Below, one piece after another: positions 1 through 8,879 of a stretch of 64,000 nucleotides of DNA; position 1 is the first letter of the stretch; every line of letters begins with the position of its first letter. Under the pieces are notes generated by a model. The model was given only the letters and a program-made list of their open reading frames with translations, did no database searches and was not told the DNA's origin. The DNA is taken from NCBI RefSeq assembly GCF_011752935.1, contig NZ_VWWO01000002.1, forward strand, positions 2,108,001-2,172,000, in the 5' to 3' direction. Source of the DNA: Chitinophaga sp. Cy-1792 (GTDB lineage Bacteria; Bacteroidota; Bacteroidia; Chitinophagales; Chitinophagaceae). The position numbers and the translations under genes are program-made.

Positions 1-188
1 GGATTGAGTTCCAGCTGATACTGTCCTCTGGCATTGGCGGTGGTACCGGATGTGGTACCTTTTACCATGACAGTGGCGTAAGGGAGTGGTTGGTTATTTT
101 CGTCAGTAACGATACCTCTGAGGGTATTAGCAGTAACGATACAGTAGGAACAGAGTAGGGTCAGCAGGATTACTAATTTTCTCATCAT
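1..188 (-). CDS. Carboxypeptidase-regulatory-like domain protein, N-terminal part (runs off the window)
   Basis: This is the first ~62 codons of a minus-strand gene that continues beyond the window. The translation begins MMRKLVILLTLLCSY, a typical signal peptide, then runs into TLRGIVTDENNQPLPYATV and MVKGTTSGTTANARGQYQL. That is the CarboxypepD_reg-like beta-sandwich found at the N-terminus of many Bacteroidota outer-membrane proteins, such as TonB-dependent receptors and DUF5686 proteins. The rest is missing, so the protein class cannot be fixed. Two adjacent ATG codons (188 and 185) could start it. Confidence 0.75.
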   Translation of the reverse strand, partial: MMRKLVILLTLLCSYCIVTANTLRGIVTDENNQPLPYATVMVKGTTSGTTANARGQYQLELN

Positions 189-260
189 CCAAAAATAAGG
201 CTACGATGTTATTACCGCATCAGGGTATGCAGGCTTTAGAAGATTTTTAACAGCTCTTTT

Positions 261-626
261 TTATCGAGCTGTTGCCTTCTCAGGTTTTTTGCTGCGTATA
301 TACGCGGCCGTTAATCCTGCGAAACCAGCTGTGAGTCCACCGATGAATGCACTCACCACGCCAATAAGCGGGGCGCTCTTTACTTTCATGATGGTAATGC
401 TCATGCGATTAGCCAGGAGGTGGTCGTTCCGGATATCCTGGTAGAATGCGAGCACTAACCAGAGTACAAAAACCGCCATGAAGGAGATAAAAAACGACTT
501 TCCGGGGGAGGAAGGATAGAGTGCTGTGATCAGGAAAGCTACCAGCGCGGCGCTCCACCAGGGCAGTATCATGCCTGCCGCGTAGGACAGGATGAGGATG
601 AGTAAAAATTGGGCAAAGGATTTCAT
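261..626 (-). CDS. Small hypothetical membrane protein
   Basis: A 121-aa protein with about four hydrophobic segments (residues ~5-22, 24-38, 46-62 and 85-110) and a basic C-terminus (RSKKPEKATAR), so it is probably an inner-membrane protein. I recognise no family motif. It lies downstream of metZ on the same strand, but a strong terminator hairpin separates the two, so it is probably transcribed on its own. The translation starts MKSFAQFLLILILSYAAG and fits an N-terminal membrane helix. Confidence 0.7.
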   Translation of the reverse strand: MKSFAQFLLILILSYAAGMILPWWSAALVAFLITALYPSSPGKSFFISFMAVFVLWLVLAFYQDIRNDHLLANRMSITIMKVKSAPLIGVVSAFIGGLTAGFAGLTAAYIRSKKPEKATAR

Positions 627-642
627 AATTCTAATATAACTG

Positions 643-681
643 AAAAAAAGAATCCTGCCTATGGGGGCAGGATTCTTTTTT
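643..681 (-). terminator. Rho-independent terminator downstream of metZ
   Basis: An 11-bp perfect stem (AGAATCCTGCC paired with GGCAGGATTCT) has a short loop and is flanked by A and T runs, so it could work in either orientation. It lies just 3' of the metZ stop codon. Confidence 0.8.
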
Positions 682-694
682 AAAATATCGGTTA

Positions 695-1879
695 TTATTT
701 ACTTTTTTCCAGTGCCTGGAGGATATCATCGAGGATATCCTTTACGTTTTCGAGGCCAACGGAGATACGGATAAGTCCGGGGCTGATGCCTACGTCGGCT
801 CTTTCGGCGTCGGTAAGTTTGGCGTGCGTGGTACTGGCCGGGTGAGAGGCGATACTACGGCTGTCGCCGAGGTTGGCGGTGAGTGTCAGGAGTTGTAATG
901 CGTTGAGGAATTTAACGCCGCTGCTGATACCACCTTTCAGTTCGAAGCATACGATGCCGCCGCCGCCGCTCATTTGTTTCTTAGCGATTTCATATTGCGG
1001 ATGGCTGGGCAGCAGAGGATATTTGACGAAGCTGAGGTGTGAGTTTCCTTCCAGTGCCTGCGCGATGGCCAGCGCACTCTGTGAGTGGCGTTCCATGCGT
1101 ACGTAGAGGGTTTCCAGGCTTTTGCTGAGCACCCATGCATTGAACGGCGACAGTGCCGGACCTGCGCTTCGGCAGAAGGTATATACTTCTTTGATCAGTT
1201 CTTTTTTACCTACGATGGCGCCGCCTAAAACGCGTCCTTGTCCGTCGATCCATTTGGTAGCGGAATGTGTTACCAGGTGGGCGCCTAAAGCCAGCGGGCG
1301 TTGGAGCACCGGTGTGGCAAAGCAGTTGTCGACATTGAGGATGATATTGTGTTTGTTGGCGATATTGGCCAGCAGTTCGAGGTCTATGATTTCGAGGCCA
1401 GGATTGGATGGTGTTTCCACGAAGATCATTTTGGTATTCGGTTTGATCATCGCTTCAATGCTGGCGGGGTCGTTCATATCGAAGTAGGAATATTCAATAC
1501 CCCATTTAGGGAGGAATTTAGTCACTACGGTATGTGTGGACCCAAAGATGGAGCGGGCGGATAACAGGTGGTCGCCTGCTTTCAGAAGTGCCATAAAGCT
1601 GGCAAATACAGCGCTCATACCAGAGGCGGTTGCAAAGCCGGCTTCTCCCCCTTCGAGGGCTACCATTTTGTTTACAAATTCGTCCACATTGGGGTTCATG
1701 AAACGACTGTAGATATTGAAGTCGGTTTCATCCGCGAAGGTGGCTCTCATTTCTTCCGCATTGTCGAAACAAAAACTGGAAGTGAGGAACATGGGTGTGG
1801 AATGTTCCATCTGGTCGGTCCGTGGTATCTGGATCCTGACTGCGTTGGTTTCCGGCTGGTATTGGTTTTCCTTTTGCAT
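695..1879 (-). CDS. metZ: O-succinylhomoserine sulfhydrylase / trans-sulfuration enzyme
   Basis: A 394-aa PLP-dependent enzyme of the Cys/Met metabolism family. It should make homocysteine from an activated homoserine and sulfide in the cytoplasm, in methionine synthesis. Visible motifs are the cofactor-binding SGMSA (~86-90), the DNCFATP strand (~184-190) and the Schiff-base lysine in HSATKWIDGQGR (K209). The DGQGR form is typical of MetZ rather than cystathionine gamma-synthase. It lies 17 bp after the osmC-like gene on the same strand, and metX, which supplies the acylated homoserine, diverges from that pair. Because the partner gene is metX-like, the physiological donor may be O-acetylhomoserine (inference). 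Confidence 0.9.
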   Translation of the reverse strand: MQKENQYQPETNAVRIQIPRTDQMEHSTPMFLTSSFCFDNAEEMRATFADETDFNIYSRFMNPNVDEFVNKMVALEGGEAGFATASGMSAVFASFMALLKAGDHLLSARSIFGSTHTVVTKFLPKWGIEYSYFDMNDPASIEAMIKPNTKMIFVETPSNPGLEIIDLELLANIANKHNIILNVDNCFATPVLQRPLALGAHLVTHSATKWIDGQGRVLGGAIVGKKELIKEVYTFCRSAGPALSPFNAWVLSKSLETLYVRMERHSQSALAIAQALEGNSHLSFVKYPLLPSHPQYEIAKKQMSGGGGIVCFELKGGISSGVKFLNALQLLTLTANLGDSRSIASHPASTTHAKLTDAERADVGISPGLIRISVGLENVKDILDDILQALEKSK

Positions 1880-1896
1880 CGCTCGAGATTCTATAA

Positions 1897-2316
1897 TTAT
1901 TCGTTGATTTTAACTTCCCAGGTGAGGTTGGTATTACCTTTACGCAGTGTTTCTGCGACAGAGCAATACTTGTTCATGGAGAGTTCAACGGCGCGTGCGG
2001 CTTTATCTGCATCGATGGTACCGAAGAGATGGAATATGAGATGTGCATTTTCCCAGAGAGAAGGTTCTTTACCTTTTTCTCTGTCCGCTTCAATTTCGAT
2101 ACGGAAGTCGGTGATTTCCTGGCGTTGTTTTTTCAGGATCATAACGATATCGATGGCAGAGCAGCCACCGAGGCCCATGATGATCATCTGCATTGGTCGT
2201 ACGCCGTTATTTTTACCACCATTTTCGAGCGAAGAATCCATCAGCACTTTGTGGCCGTTTTCATCTACTGCTTCCATATTGAATCCGTCGTCTATTCTTT
2301 GTAATGCTATCTTCAT
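1897..2316 (-). CDS. OsmC family protein
   Basis: A 139-aa cytoplasmic protein of the OsmC/Ohr superfamily, whose members reduce organic hydroperoxides or bind related thiol substrates. The two conserved cysteines are visible: C52 in GLGGCSAID at the start of the long central helix, and C118 in NKYCSVAETL. Length is normal for the family. It shares an operon with metZ, 17 bp downstream, which suggests a link to sulfur or thiol metabolism (inference). A near-consensus promoter lies just upstream. Ohr and OsmC subfamilies were not separated. Confidence 0.88.
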   Translation of the reverse strand: MKIALQRIDDGFNMEAVDENGHKVLMDSSLENGGKNNGVRPMQMIIMGLGGCSAIDIVMILKKQRQEITDFRIEIEADREKGKEPSLWENAHLIFHLFGTIDADKAARAVELSMNKYCSVAETLRKGNTNLTWEVKINE

Positions 2317-2334
2317 AACTATAATTTTCTATAT

Positions 2335-2365
2335 CAAAGATAATTATTCATCAGCTCATTGCAAA
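2335..2365 (-). promoter_or_regulatory. Bacteroidota-type promoter for osmC-metZ
   Basis: Read on the minus strand the sequence is TTTG, 19 nt, then TATCTTTG. This is a full match to the Bacteroidota sigma factor consensus (TTTG / TAnnTTTG). The -7 element is complementary to 2335-2342 and the -33 element to 2362-2365. Transcription would start about 12 nt before the osmC-like ATG. Confidence 0.75.
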
Positions 2366-2444
2366 GCATAGGCATTTATACAGCCATGGCGGGGTATTTC
2401 AGCCCTATGCTACAGATGATTTACGGTATTTTTCTGCAATTTGA

Positions 2445-2476
2445 TTGCATTTTTAGTTACTGATGTCTTAGTTTTG
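2445..2476 (+). promoter_or_regulatory. Probable metX promoter
   Basis: TTG (2445-2447), a 21-nt spacer and TAGTTTTG (2469-2476) resemble the Bacteroidota TTG/TAnnTTTG promoter. The predicted start of transcription near 2482 would leave a leader of only ~10 nt before the TTG start codon of metX, with no room for a riboswitch. Confidence 0.5.
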
Positions 2477-2492
2477 CGAAAATTTAATTTAG

Positions 2493-3506
2493 TTGTCGGC
2501 AAAGGTATTTCATAGCAAAGCAGTATTTCATCTTGAATCCGGGGAGACGTTACCCGAGTTACAAATCGCCTATCATACATACGGCACCATGCAGCCTGAT
2601 GGCAGCAATGTGGTATGGGTTTGTCATGCACTGACGGCCAACAGTGATGTGGCAGATTGGTGGACAGGTCTTATCGGAGAAGGGAAAGCGATAGATCCTG
2701 CGCGTCATTTTATTGTTTGTGCCAACATTCTTGGCTCCTGCTATGGTACTTCCGGTCCTTCCACCGTGAACCCGGTTACCGGCAAGCCCTGGTACCGCAG
2801 TTTCCCGGCTGTCACCATCAGGGATATTGTAAAAGCGCATATGCTACTGCGTGCGCATCTGCAGATACCATACATTCAACTGCTGGTAGGCGGATCCATG
2901 GGTGGTTACCAGGCATTGGAATGGGCATTGATGGAACCTGATACGATCGGTAAACTTTTCCTGTTATGTACCGGAGCCGCTGAAAGTGCCTGGGGCATCG
3001 CCATTCATACGGCCCAGCGCCTCTCAATCGAGGCAGATCACACCTGGGAGCAGGAAACAGCCCATGCGGGGCATAAAGGCCTTAAAGCCGCCAGGGCGAT
3101 CGGTATGCTTACCTACCGCAACTACCAGACTTTTGTGCGTACCCAATCGGACCCTGACAAGGAAAAAACAGACCATTTCAGGGCATCTTCCTATATCACC
3201 TACCAGGGCGACAAGCTGGTAAAGCGTTTTAACGCACAAACCTACTGGCTGCTTACCAAGGCGATGGACAGCCATAATATTGCCCGTGGCCGCCATGAAG
3301 ACATTACCGCTTCCCTCTCGCACATAAAAATGCCGGTATTGCTGATAGGCATTACCAGCGATATATTATGTCCGCCGGAAGAACAACAGTTCATGGCGAA
3401 ACATCTTCCTGAAGCCACCTATCATGAAATCGATTCTTCTTACGGGCATGACGGCTTCCTGATCGAATTCGAGAAAATCGGAAAGATACTACAGTCGTGG
3501 ATTTAG
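2493..3506 (+). CDS. metX: Homoserine O-acetyltransferase
   Basis: A 337-aa alpha/beta-hydrolase fold enzyme that activates homoserine with acetyl-CoA in methionine synthesis. The triad is visible: nucleophile S135 in VGGSMGGYQALEW, D290 in TSDILCPP and H319 in YGHDGF. The family signature ANILGSCYGTSGPSS/T is present at ~77-91. The start codon appears to be TTG at 2493: the preceding in-frame codon is TAG, and the first in-frame ATG lies 32 codons later inside the conserved LQIAYHTYGTM strand. It diverges from osmC-metZ, whose product uses its product. Confidence 0.9.
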   Translation: MSAKVFHSKAVFHLESGETLPELQIAYHTYGTMQPDGSNVVWVCHALTANSDVADWWTGLIGEGKAIDPARHFIVCANILGSCYGTSGPSTVNPVTGKPWYRSFPAVTIRDIVKAHMLLRAHLQIPYIQLLVGGSMGGYQALEWALMEPDTIGKLFLLCTGAAESAWGIAIHTAQRLSIEADHTWEQETAHAGHKGLKAARAIGMLTYRNYQTFVRTQSDPDKEKTDHFRASSYITYQGDKLVKRFNAQTYWLLTKAMDSHNIARGRHEDITASLSHIKMPVLLIGITSDILCPPEEQQFMAKHLPEATYHEIDSSYGHDGFLIEFEKIGKILQSWI

Positions 3507-3632
3507 CCTTTTTGTAGCTTCATACCGGAAAAGATTCCTATTTATTTTACAGCGGGAGTGCTGATGGTAAGGGAAAATACTTATATTTAAGATAAGTGTC
3601 AACTGAAATCAAACTAAACCCTTCCGCTGTTT

Positions 3633-6515
3633 ATGAAAAGCAATCAATTCCGATTCCTATGGGGAGTGCTGTGTGCTTTAGTATTTATCCCGACATTCCT
3701 CTTCGCCCAAACTCAGGCCACTATTAGTGGTAATGTAAAAGACAAGACAACAGGCAACGCCCTCCCAGGTGTAAGCATTGCGATCAAAGGCAGTAATATT
3801 GGTACTGTTACCAACAACAGTGGTAATTTTCAGCTTAAAACCGCGCATGCATTCCCACTGACGCTGGTATTATCCTTTGTAGGGTATAAGACCGAGGAAG
3901 TGGCCGTTACAGGACCTAAAACGGATATCAGCGTACAGCTGGCCTCCACGGAAATCCTGGGCCTCGAAGTAGTGGTTGCCGCCAGCCGTGTACAGGAAAG
4001 CATCCTGAAATCGCCGGTATCCATTGAGAAGTTAGATTCCAGGGCCATCAAAAACAGCCCCGCTCCTACCTTTTATGACGCGCTTGCCAACCTCAAAGGC
4101 GTGGAAATGAGCACCCAGAGTCTGACCTTCAAATCTGTAAACACCCGCGGTTTTAACGCCAACGGCAACACGAGGGTATTACAGCTGACCGATGGTATGG
4201 ACAACCAGGCGCCAGGCCTCAACTTCTCCGTGGGAAATATCGTTGGTATTTCAGAGCTGGACATGGACAACGTGGAGCTGATACCAGGAGCTGCCTCGGC
4301 TCTTTATGGCCCCAATGCACTCAATGGTATCGTACTGCTGAACAGCAAAAACCCCTTCCAGTACCAGGGCCTCAGCGCCAATGTAAAAACAGGTATCCTT
4401 AGTGAAGGCGGCCGTACCACACCTACAACCGGCTATTACGACATAGCCCTCCGTTATGCAAAAGCATTCAACAACAAATTCGCATTCAAGTTAAACTTCG
4501 GCTACCTCAAAGCAGACGACTGGCAGGCCTACGACAAGCGTGACCAGAGCATGCAGAACGGTCATACCCTGCAGGATGGCACCAGGGCCAATAATGAAGC
4601 CTATAATGGTGTTAATGTGTATGGTGATGAGCATTATGAAAACATGACCAACACCATATTCGGACAGGCAAATACACCAACAAGCGCACTGGCACAGCAG
4701 CTGGCTGGTGTTTCGGCACTCTTTGGCGGAACAGTCACTCCTCAGCAGATCATCTCAGCAGCCATGCCTTCGGCAACTAATGGTTATGTAACCCGCACCG
4801 GATACGACGAAAGCTCCGTGGCAGATTACAATACCAAAAACCTGAAATTCAATGCGGCATTCCACTATAAAATCCATGAAAACCTGGAAGCACTGATCCA
4901 GGGCAGCTATGGAACAGGTACCACTGTTTATACCGGCGCCGACAGATATTCCATCAAGAACTTCCGCATGGGCCAGTATAAAGCCGAACTAAGAGGCTCC
5001 AACTTCTATGTAAGACTTTATACCACCCAGGAAAGATCCGGCGACAGCTATGCCATCGGCACGCTGGCCTCAGGTATTAATGAAGCATGGAAAACAAGCC
5101 AGCAGTGGTATGGCGAATACTTTACTACCTATACCGGAGCTGCTGTTAATGCCTTTGCACAGGCATATGGAGCCGCACTTGGTGGAGGAGCAACACCAGC
5201 CGCCGCTTATGCAACTGCTCAGTCTGCCGTAAACAACGCCCGTGGCACCATGGCAGCTGCAGCAAGAGCAAAAGCTGATCAGGGCCGCCTGTTGCCAGGT
5301 ACGCCTGAATTCAACGCTGCTGCAGACAAAGTGAAAAGTAAACCTATCCCTGGTGATGCTACCGGTGTAGGCGCCAAATTCCTGGATAAAACAAATCTCT
5401 ATCAGGCAGAATTCATGTACAACTTCAAAGACCTGGTAAAATTTGCTGAAATCCTTGTTGGTGGCAACTATCGCGTGTATGCACTCAACTCTGAGAAAAC
5501 ACTTTTTGCGGTGGATGATAATGGCAACGAATTCCGCGTAAAAGAATATGGTGGCTATGCGCAGATCATGAAGAATATCCTGGACGAACACGTTAAACTG
5601 ACCGGTTCCATTCGTTATGATAAGAACCAGAATTTTAAAGGCCAGTTCAGCCCACGTTTATCTGCCGTATATACCTTCCTGCAATCGCACAACATCCGCG
5701 CTTCCTACCAGACAGGTTTCCGTATCCCTACCAACCAGGACCAGTACATCGATCTCCAGACACCACAGGCACACCTTATCGGTGGCTTACCGTTCCTGCG
5801 TGAACGTTATCATCTGAACACCGGACCACTGTATACACTGGAATCCATTCAGGCCGGAAAACCTGCTCAGTATACCTTCCGCGATTATGAGCCGGAAAGA
5901 ATCCGCGCCTGGGAAGTAGGCTACAAGGGCTTATTTGCCAATCGTGTGCTCGTAGACGCTTACGTATATACGAATAACTTCAAAAACTTCAATGGTCCTC
6001 AAATCCTGGTACAGCCTACTACCACCGGTCAGAATATTTTCTCTGTCCCGGTTAGCTTCGACAAGGATATTAAATCATGGGGATGGGCACTGGGTATAGA
6101 CTACACCATGCCGCTGAACTTTGTTGCTGGCGGTAATATCTCCTACAATGAATTACTGAATGCCAACGACCTGGGAAGCTTCCTGCCAATGTACAACACA
6201 CCTAAAGTGCGTTACAACCTCTATATAGGTAACAGAAACATTGCAAAATCTAATATAGGCGTTAACGTTACCTGGAGATGGCAGGATAAATTCATCTGGC
6301 AGTCCAGCTTCGTCAACAACATCATCAACGTGATGAACCTCGGTGAAATCCCTGCCTATGGCACCTTAGACGCGCAGGTAACCAAACTGTTCCCTAAAGT
6401 AAAAACCACGGTTAAATTAGGTGGTGCCAACATTCTGAATAAACAATATATTCAGTCATGGGGTAACCCTACTGTCGGCTCTCAATGGTATATCTCCCTG
6501 GGATATAATCTCTGA
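3633..6515 (+). CDS. TonB-dependent receptor with carboxypeptidase-regulatory-like N-domain
   Basis: A 960-aa outer-membrane receptor. After a signal peptide (1-25, ending LFAQ) comes a CarboxypepD_reg-like domain (~28-108, ISGNVKDKTTGNALPGVSI). A plug domain follows (~115-240, PAPTFYDALANLKGVEM to LYGPNALNGIVLLNS), then a beta-barrel ending in YISLGYNL, with the usual terminal aromatic strand. An alanine-rich insertion at ~500-590 is probably an extracellular loop. No SusD-like gene follows, so it is not a standard SusCD pair and the ligand is unknown. A terminator follows directly. Confidence 0.9.
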   Translation: MKSNQFRFLWGVLCALVFIPTFLFAQTQATISGNVKDKTTGNALPGVSIAIKGSNIGTVTNNSGNFQLKTAHAFPLTLVLSFVGYKTEEVAVTGPKTDISVQLASTEILGLEVVVAASRVQESILKSPVSIEKLDSRAIKNSPAPTFYDALANLKGVEMSTQSLTFKSVNTRGFNANGNTRVLQLTDGMDNQAPGLNFSVGNIVGISELDMDNVELIPGAASALYGPNALNGIVLLNSKNPFQYQGLSANVKTGILSEGGRTTPTTGYYDIALRYAKAFNNKFAFKLNFGYLKADDWQAYDKRDQSMQNGHTLQDGTRANNEAYNGVNVYGDEHYENMTNTIFGQANTPTSALAQQLAGVSALFGGTVTPQQIISAAMPSATNGYVTRTGYDESSVADYNTKNLKFNAAFHYKIHENLEALIQGSYGTGTTVYTGADRYSIKNFRMGQYKAELRGSNFYVRLYTTQERSGDSYAIGTLASGINEAWKTSQQWYGEYFTTYTGAAVNAFAQAYGAALGGGATPAAAYATAQSAVNNARGTMAAAARAKADQGRLLPGTPEFNAAADKVKSKPIPGDATGVGAKFLDKTNLYQAEFMYNFKDLVKFAEILVGGNYRVYALNSEKTLFAVDDNGNEFRVKEYGGYAQIMKNILDEHVKLTGSIRYDKNQNFKGQFSPRLSAVYTFLQSHNIRASYQTGFRIPTNQDQYIDLQTPQAHLIGGLPFLRERYHLNTGPLYTLESIQAGKPAQYTFRDYEPERIRAWEVGYKGLFANRVLVDAYVYTNNFKNFNGPQILVQPTTTGQNIFSVPVSFDKDIKSWGWALGIDYTMPLNFVAGGNISYNELLNANDLGSFLPMYNTPKVRYNLYIGNRNIAKSNIGVNVTWRWQDKFIWQSSFVNNIINVMNLGEIPAYGTLDAQVTKLFPKVKTTVKLGGANILNKQYIQSWGNPTVGSQWYISLGYNL

Positions 6516-6537
6516 TAATCATCTTATCAAGGAATAA

Positions 6538-6576
6538 AAAAATGGCCGCCTCTACTGCGTAGAGGTGGCCATTTTT
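6538..6576 (+). terminator. Terminator after the TonB-dependent receptor
   Basis: An 18-bp stem with one G-T position (left arm starts AAAAATGGCC, right arm ends GGCCATTTTT) has a 3-nt loop and ends in a T run. It follows the receptor stop by ~20 nt. Confidence 0.85.
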
Positions 6577-6645
6577 AATATAATAAAGTTTAAGACTATA
6601 TCTTTACATCTACAATATATTATATTAAATCTATTCTGTATCCCT

Positions 6646-7449
6646 ATGAAAAAATTATTCCTATTGCTCCTTGTTGGCCTACCTACCTTTGTGGCAGCAC
6701 AGTCAGACTTCTCCGATATAAGAAAGCTCTCTGCTACTACCCGTAAGGAGTTTGTGACTGCCATGAATGCAAAACTTAAAAGTGGTCCGCTGAAAACCTG
6801 GGTAGAAAGCTACCTTCGCAAAAAATACTACACTCCTGCTGAGATCAGTGCACTCGCCACTTTGATGCCTAAAGACTATCAGCTGCAAGATGATGTGCTA
6901 GACGCACTATTCCATTATAATGAGAAATATCTGAAAAGTGTATCTGATATATTAGCCGGTACCAATTTGTCTAATAAATCATTCACTGAAATAATAAACT
7001 TTCAGGCCTATCGCGGAACAGTGAAAGATAATCCGAATTATCCCGTGGTAAGGGACAACAAGGAATATTTTATGAACACACTTGAATTTACTGACAGTGA
7101 TTTCTACTGGCGAATTATTGTAACACACTGGGACTACAACCTGGAGATCCGAAGTTTTCCCGGCAAAAAGAATACCGCTTATAAAAATAAGCATCGTGCT
7201 ACTGATACCGTTTATGCTATGATTAAAGACAATACCATCCTCACTAAAGATGTAGAAGGCAAATGGCTGCCGGGAGAATTCTTCTACGGAAAAGGTAAAT
7301 TTTATCAGATTAATGAGGAAGGTTCTTACAATGTATATTTCGAATACCCATTCAGGAATAATGGTTATCTGAAAGACCCACAGGGTATGGATGAGGTACC
7401 GCTGGATGAAGTTGTTCACGGGAAAATAGAACAGCCCGAAAAGGAATAA
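6646..7449 (+). CDS. Hypothetical exported protein
   Basis: A 267-aa protein starting MKKLFLLLLVGLPTFVAAQ, a clear Sec signal peptide with a likely cut after AAQ. The frame stays open 27 codons further upstream, but that start would place the signal peptide internally, so the ATG at 6646 is chosen. The mature part is mixed and rich in charged and aromatic residues, with no repeat or motif I recognise. It is followed by a lipoprotein and a soluble protein of equally unknown function on the same strand. Confidence 0.7.
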   Translation: MKKLFLLLLVGLPTFVAAQSDFSDIRKLSATTRKEFVTAMNAKLKSGPLKTWVESYLRKKYYTPAEISALATLMPKDYQLQDDVLDALFHYNEKYLKSVSDILAGTNLSNKSFTEIINFQAYRGTVKDNPNYPVVRDNKEYFMNTLEFTDSDFYWRIIVTHWDYNLEIRSFPGKKNTAYKNKHRATDTVYAMIKDNTILTKDVEGKWLPGEFFYGKGKFYQINEEGSYNVYFEYPFRNNGYLKDPQGMDEVPLDEVVHGKIEQPEKE

Positions 7450-7516
7450 CCTATTATATGATCCTATGCTAACGTAGATGCCTATCTGATTTCTCAACAA
7501 TCATCTGGCCAACAAC

Positions 7517-7549
7517 TTTATCAATAAACAAACAGGATCAGTATATTTG
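7517..7549 (+). promoter_or_regulatory. Probable promoter for the 7579 lipoprotein gene
   Basis: TTTA (7517-7520), a 21-nt spacer and TATATTTG (7542-7549) match the Bacteroidota promoter form well at the -7 element and less well at -33. Transcription would start ~24 nt before the ATG. Confidence 0.5.
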
Positions 7550-7578
7550 CGCCAATCGTAATTATTTATTTCCTATCT

Positions 7579-8121
7579 ATGAAAAGGATCATCGCAATTC
7601 TGTCTGTTGCAGCACTATTTAGTTCCTGCCATTTTTCGGCCGGTTACATGGACAAAACCCTTACCGGAAAGAAACTATATTCCTTAAGACTCCAGATTGA
7701 TAACCATAAGCCATCGATTATTGAATCGGAGTTCGATTTTCAGACTGATTCCACTTATGCGGGGCAGGTGACGTTATATGCTTCCGCAGACATCCTGCTC
7801 AAACAGGGAGATACGCGAATCAACCCGTTAAACCCGAAGAGCCTGATCCCTTATTCTTATAAGGACTACGTGCTTACTTTCCAGATACCTAATGTTCCGG
7901 CTTATAAGTCAACGCTCTTCAAAGCTGCGGAAGATGCCATCACTGATTCTGAAGGAAATATGTTCTATTCTTCCAGTATTGCTGAACAGTTAAATTCGCC
8001 GGTAACTAAAGCCCGCCTGGCCAAACTGGTGGAGAAAATCCCGCAGGCGCCCGCAGGTGCTACCGATACACTGATGGCGTTGCTGAATGGCCCAAGAGAT
8101 AAAAACGGAAAAATCCAATAA
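7579..8121 (+). CDS. Hypothetical lipoprotein
   Basis: A 180-aa protein with a lipoprotein signal peptide: MKRIIAILSVAALFSSC, lipobox LFSSC with the lipidated cysteine at position 17. The following HFSAGYM gives no obvious retention signal. The body contains no domain I recognise. It begins 130 bp after the exported protein and is followed 18 bp later by the next gene, so 7579 and 8140 probably form an operon. Confidence 0.7.
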   Translation: MKRIIAILSVAALFSSCHFSAGYMDKTLTGKKLYSLRLQIDNHKPSIIESEFDFQTDSTYAGQVTLYASADILLKQGDTRINPLNPKSLIPYSYKDYVLTFQIPNVPAYKSTLFKAAEDAITDSEGNMFYSSSIAEQLNSPVTKARLAKLVEKIPQAPAGATDTLMALLNGPRDKNGKIQ

Positions 8122-8139
8122 CACCGATTTGATCCAACT

Positions 8140-8802
8140 ATGAATACTGCTATCAAAACATTTTTTACCAATGAGCTGACAGCAAACAAATCAGCTTTTC
8201 TGGCGATAAATAACCTTCATCCTTTACTGGCGCCATGGAAAGAAAAAGTAAGTGTGCTCAATGTAGAAACGAATACGCTTGCCTTTTTTGAACAACTGGA
8301 AATAAATATCCGGGAATGGTGGACAAACCCGGAAACAGATATCGATGTAAACGCCCCGCTGTATGCAGTGCTGTTTGAGTACAATGATATATTTCAGGGT
8401 GCTGAGATAGATGCGGACGCCTATGGCATCAGTGTGCTGGGAACACCATACAGTTCTAAGCTGGAACCATTCAACAACAATAGCCACTATGATTTCGCAG
8501 ATGGGTTCTACGCTGTACCTGGTATTACCATGGATTGCTGGAACGATTTAGCCCAACTTGCATCCTATAATATCGATGAAGAAGTATTTGGAGAAATAGA
8601 AATATATAAACTGGAGGGCTATGAGGAATTACTGAAAGTTTATTTGTACCATGCCTACCTGGCATTGCATAGTGCTTTACAGCAACTGTATGACCAGGGC
8701 AAACTTGACGCCATCCGTAAGCAGGATCCCTGCTACTTTTTAATAGGGGAACATGATTGCGGAGTACAGCCGGTGTTTATCATTTCCAGCAATATAGCAT
8801 AA
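8140..8802 (+). CDS. Hypothetical cytoplasmic protein
   Basis: A 220-aa acidic protein without signal peptide or membrane helix. It is rich in aromatic and acidic residues (for example EINIREWWTNPETD and EEVFGEIEIYKLEGYEELLK). This composition is seen in some immunity-type or SMI1-like proteins, but I see no diagnostic motif and make no assignment. It starts 18 bp after the lipoprotein gene and ends at a terminator shared with the convergent retron operon. Confidence 0.65.
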   Translation: MNTAIKTFFTNELTANKSAFLAINNLHPLLAPWKEKVSVLNVETNTLAFFEQLEINIREWWTNPETDIDVNAPLYAVLFEYNDIFQGAEIDADAYGISVLGTPYSSKLEPFNNNSHYDFADGFYAVPGITMDCWNDLAQLASYNIDEEVFGEIEIYKLEGYEELLKVYLYHAYLALHSALQQLYDQGKLDAIRKQDPCYFLIGEHDCGVQPVFIISSNIA

Positions 8803-8824
8803 ATTTATTCCGACTGAAAACAAC

Positions 8825-8863
8825 AAAGGGCCGGCCTGTACTTTCTGACAGGCCGGCCCTTTT
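8825..8863. terminator. Bidirectional terminator between the 8140 gene and the retron RT
   Basis: A 15-bp perfect GC-rich stem (AAAGGGCCGGCCTGT paired with ACAGGCCGGCCCTTT) has an 8-nt loop and A/T runs on both sides. It sits between two convergent genes. Confidence 0.85.
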
Positions 8864-8879
8864 AATTATGAGATTTCAC

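Noticed and set aside
2317..2492. SAM-II or other methionine riboswitch before metX
   Set aside because: I looked for the short SAM-II pseudoknot pattern and saw no matching stem. The likely promoter leaves only ~10 nt of leader.
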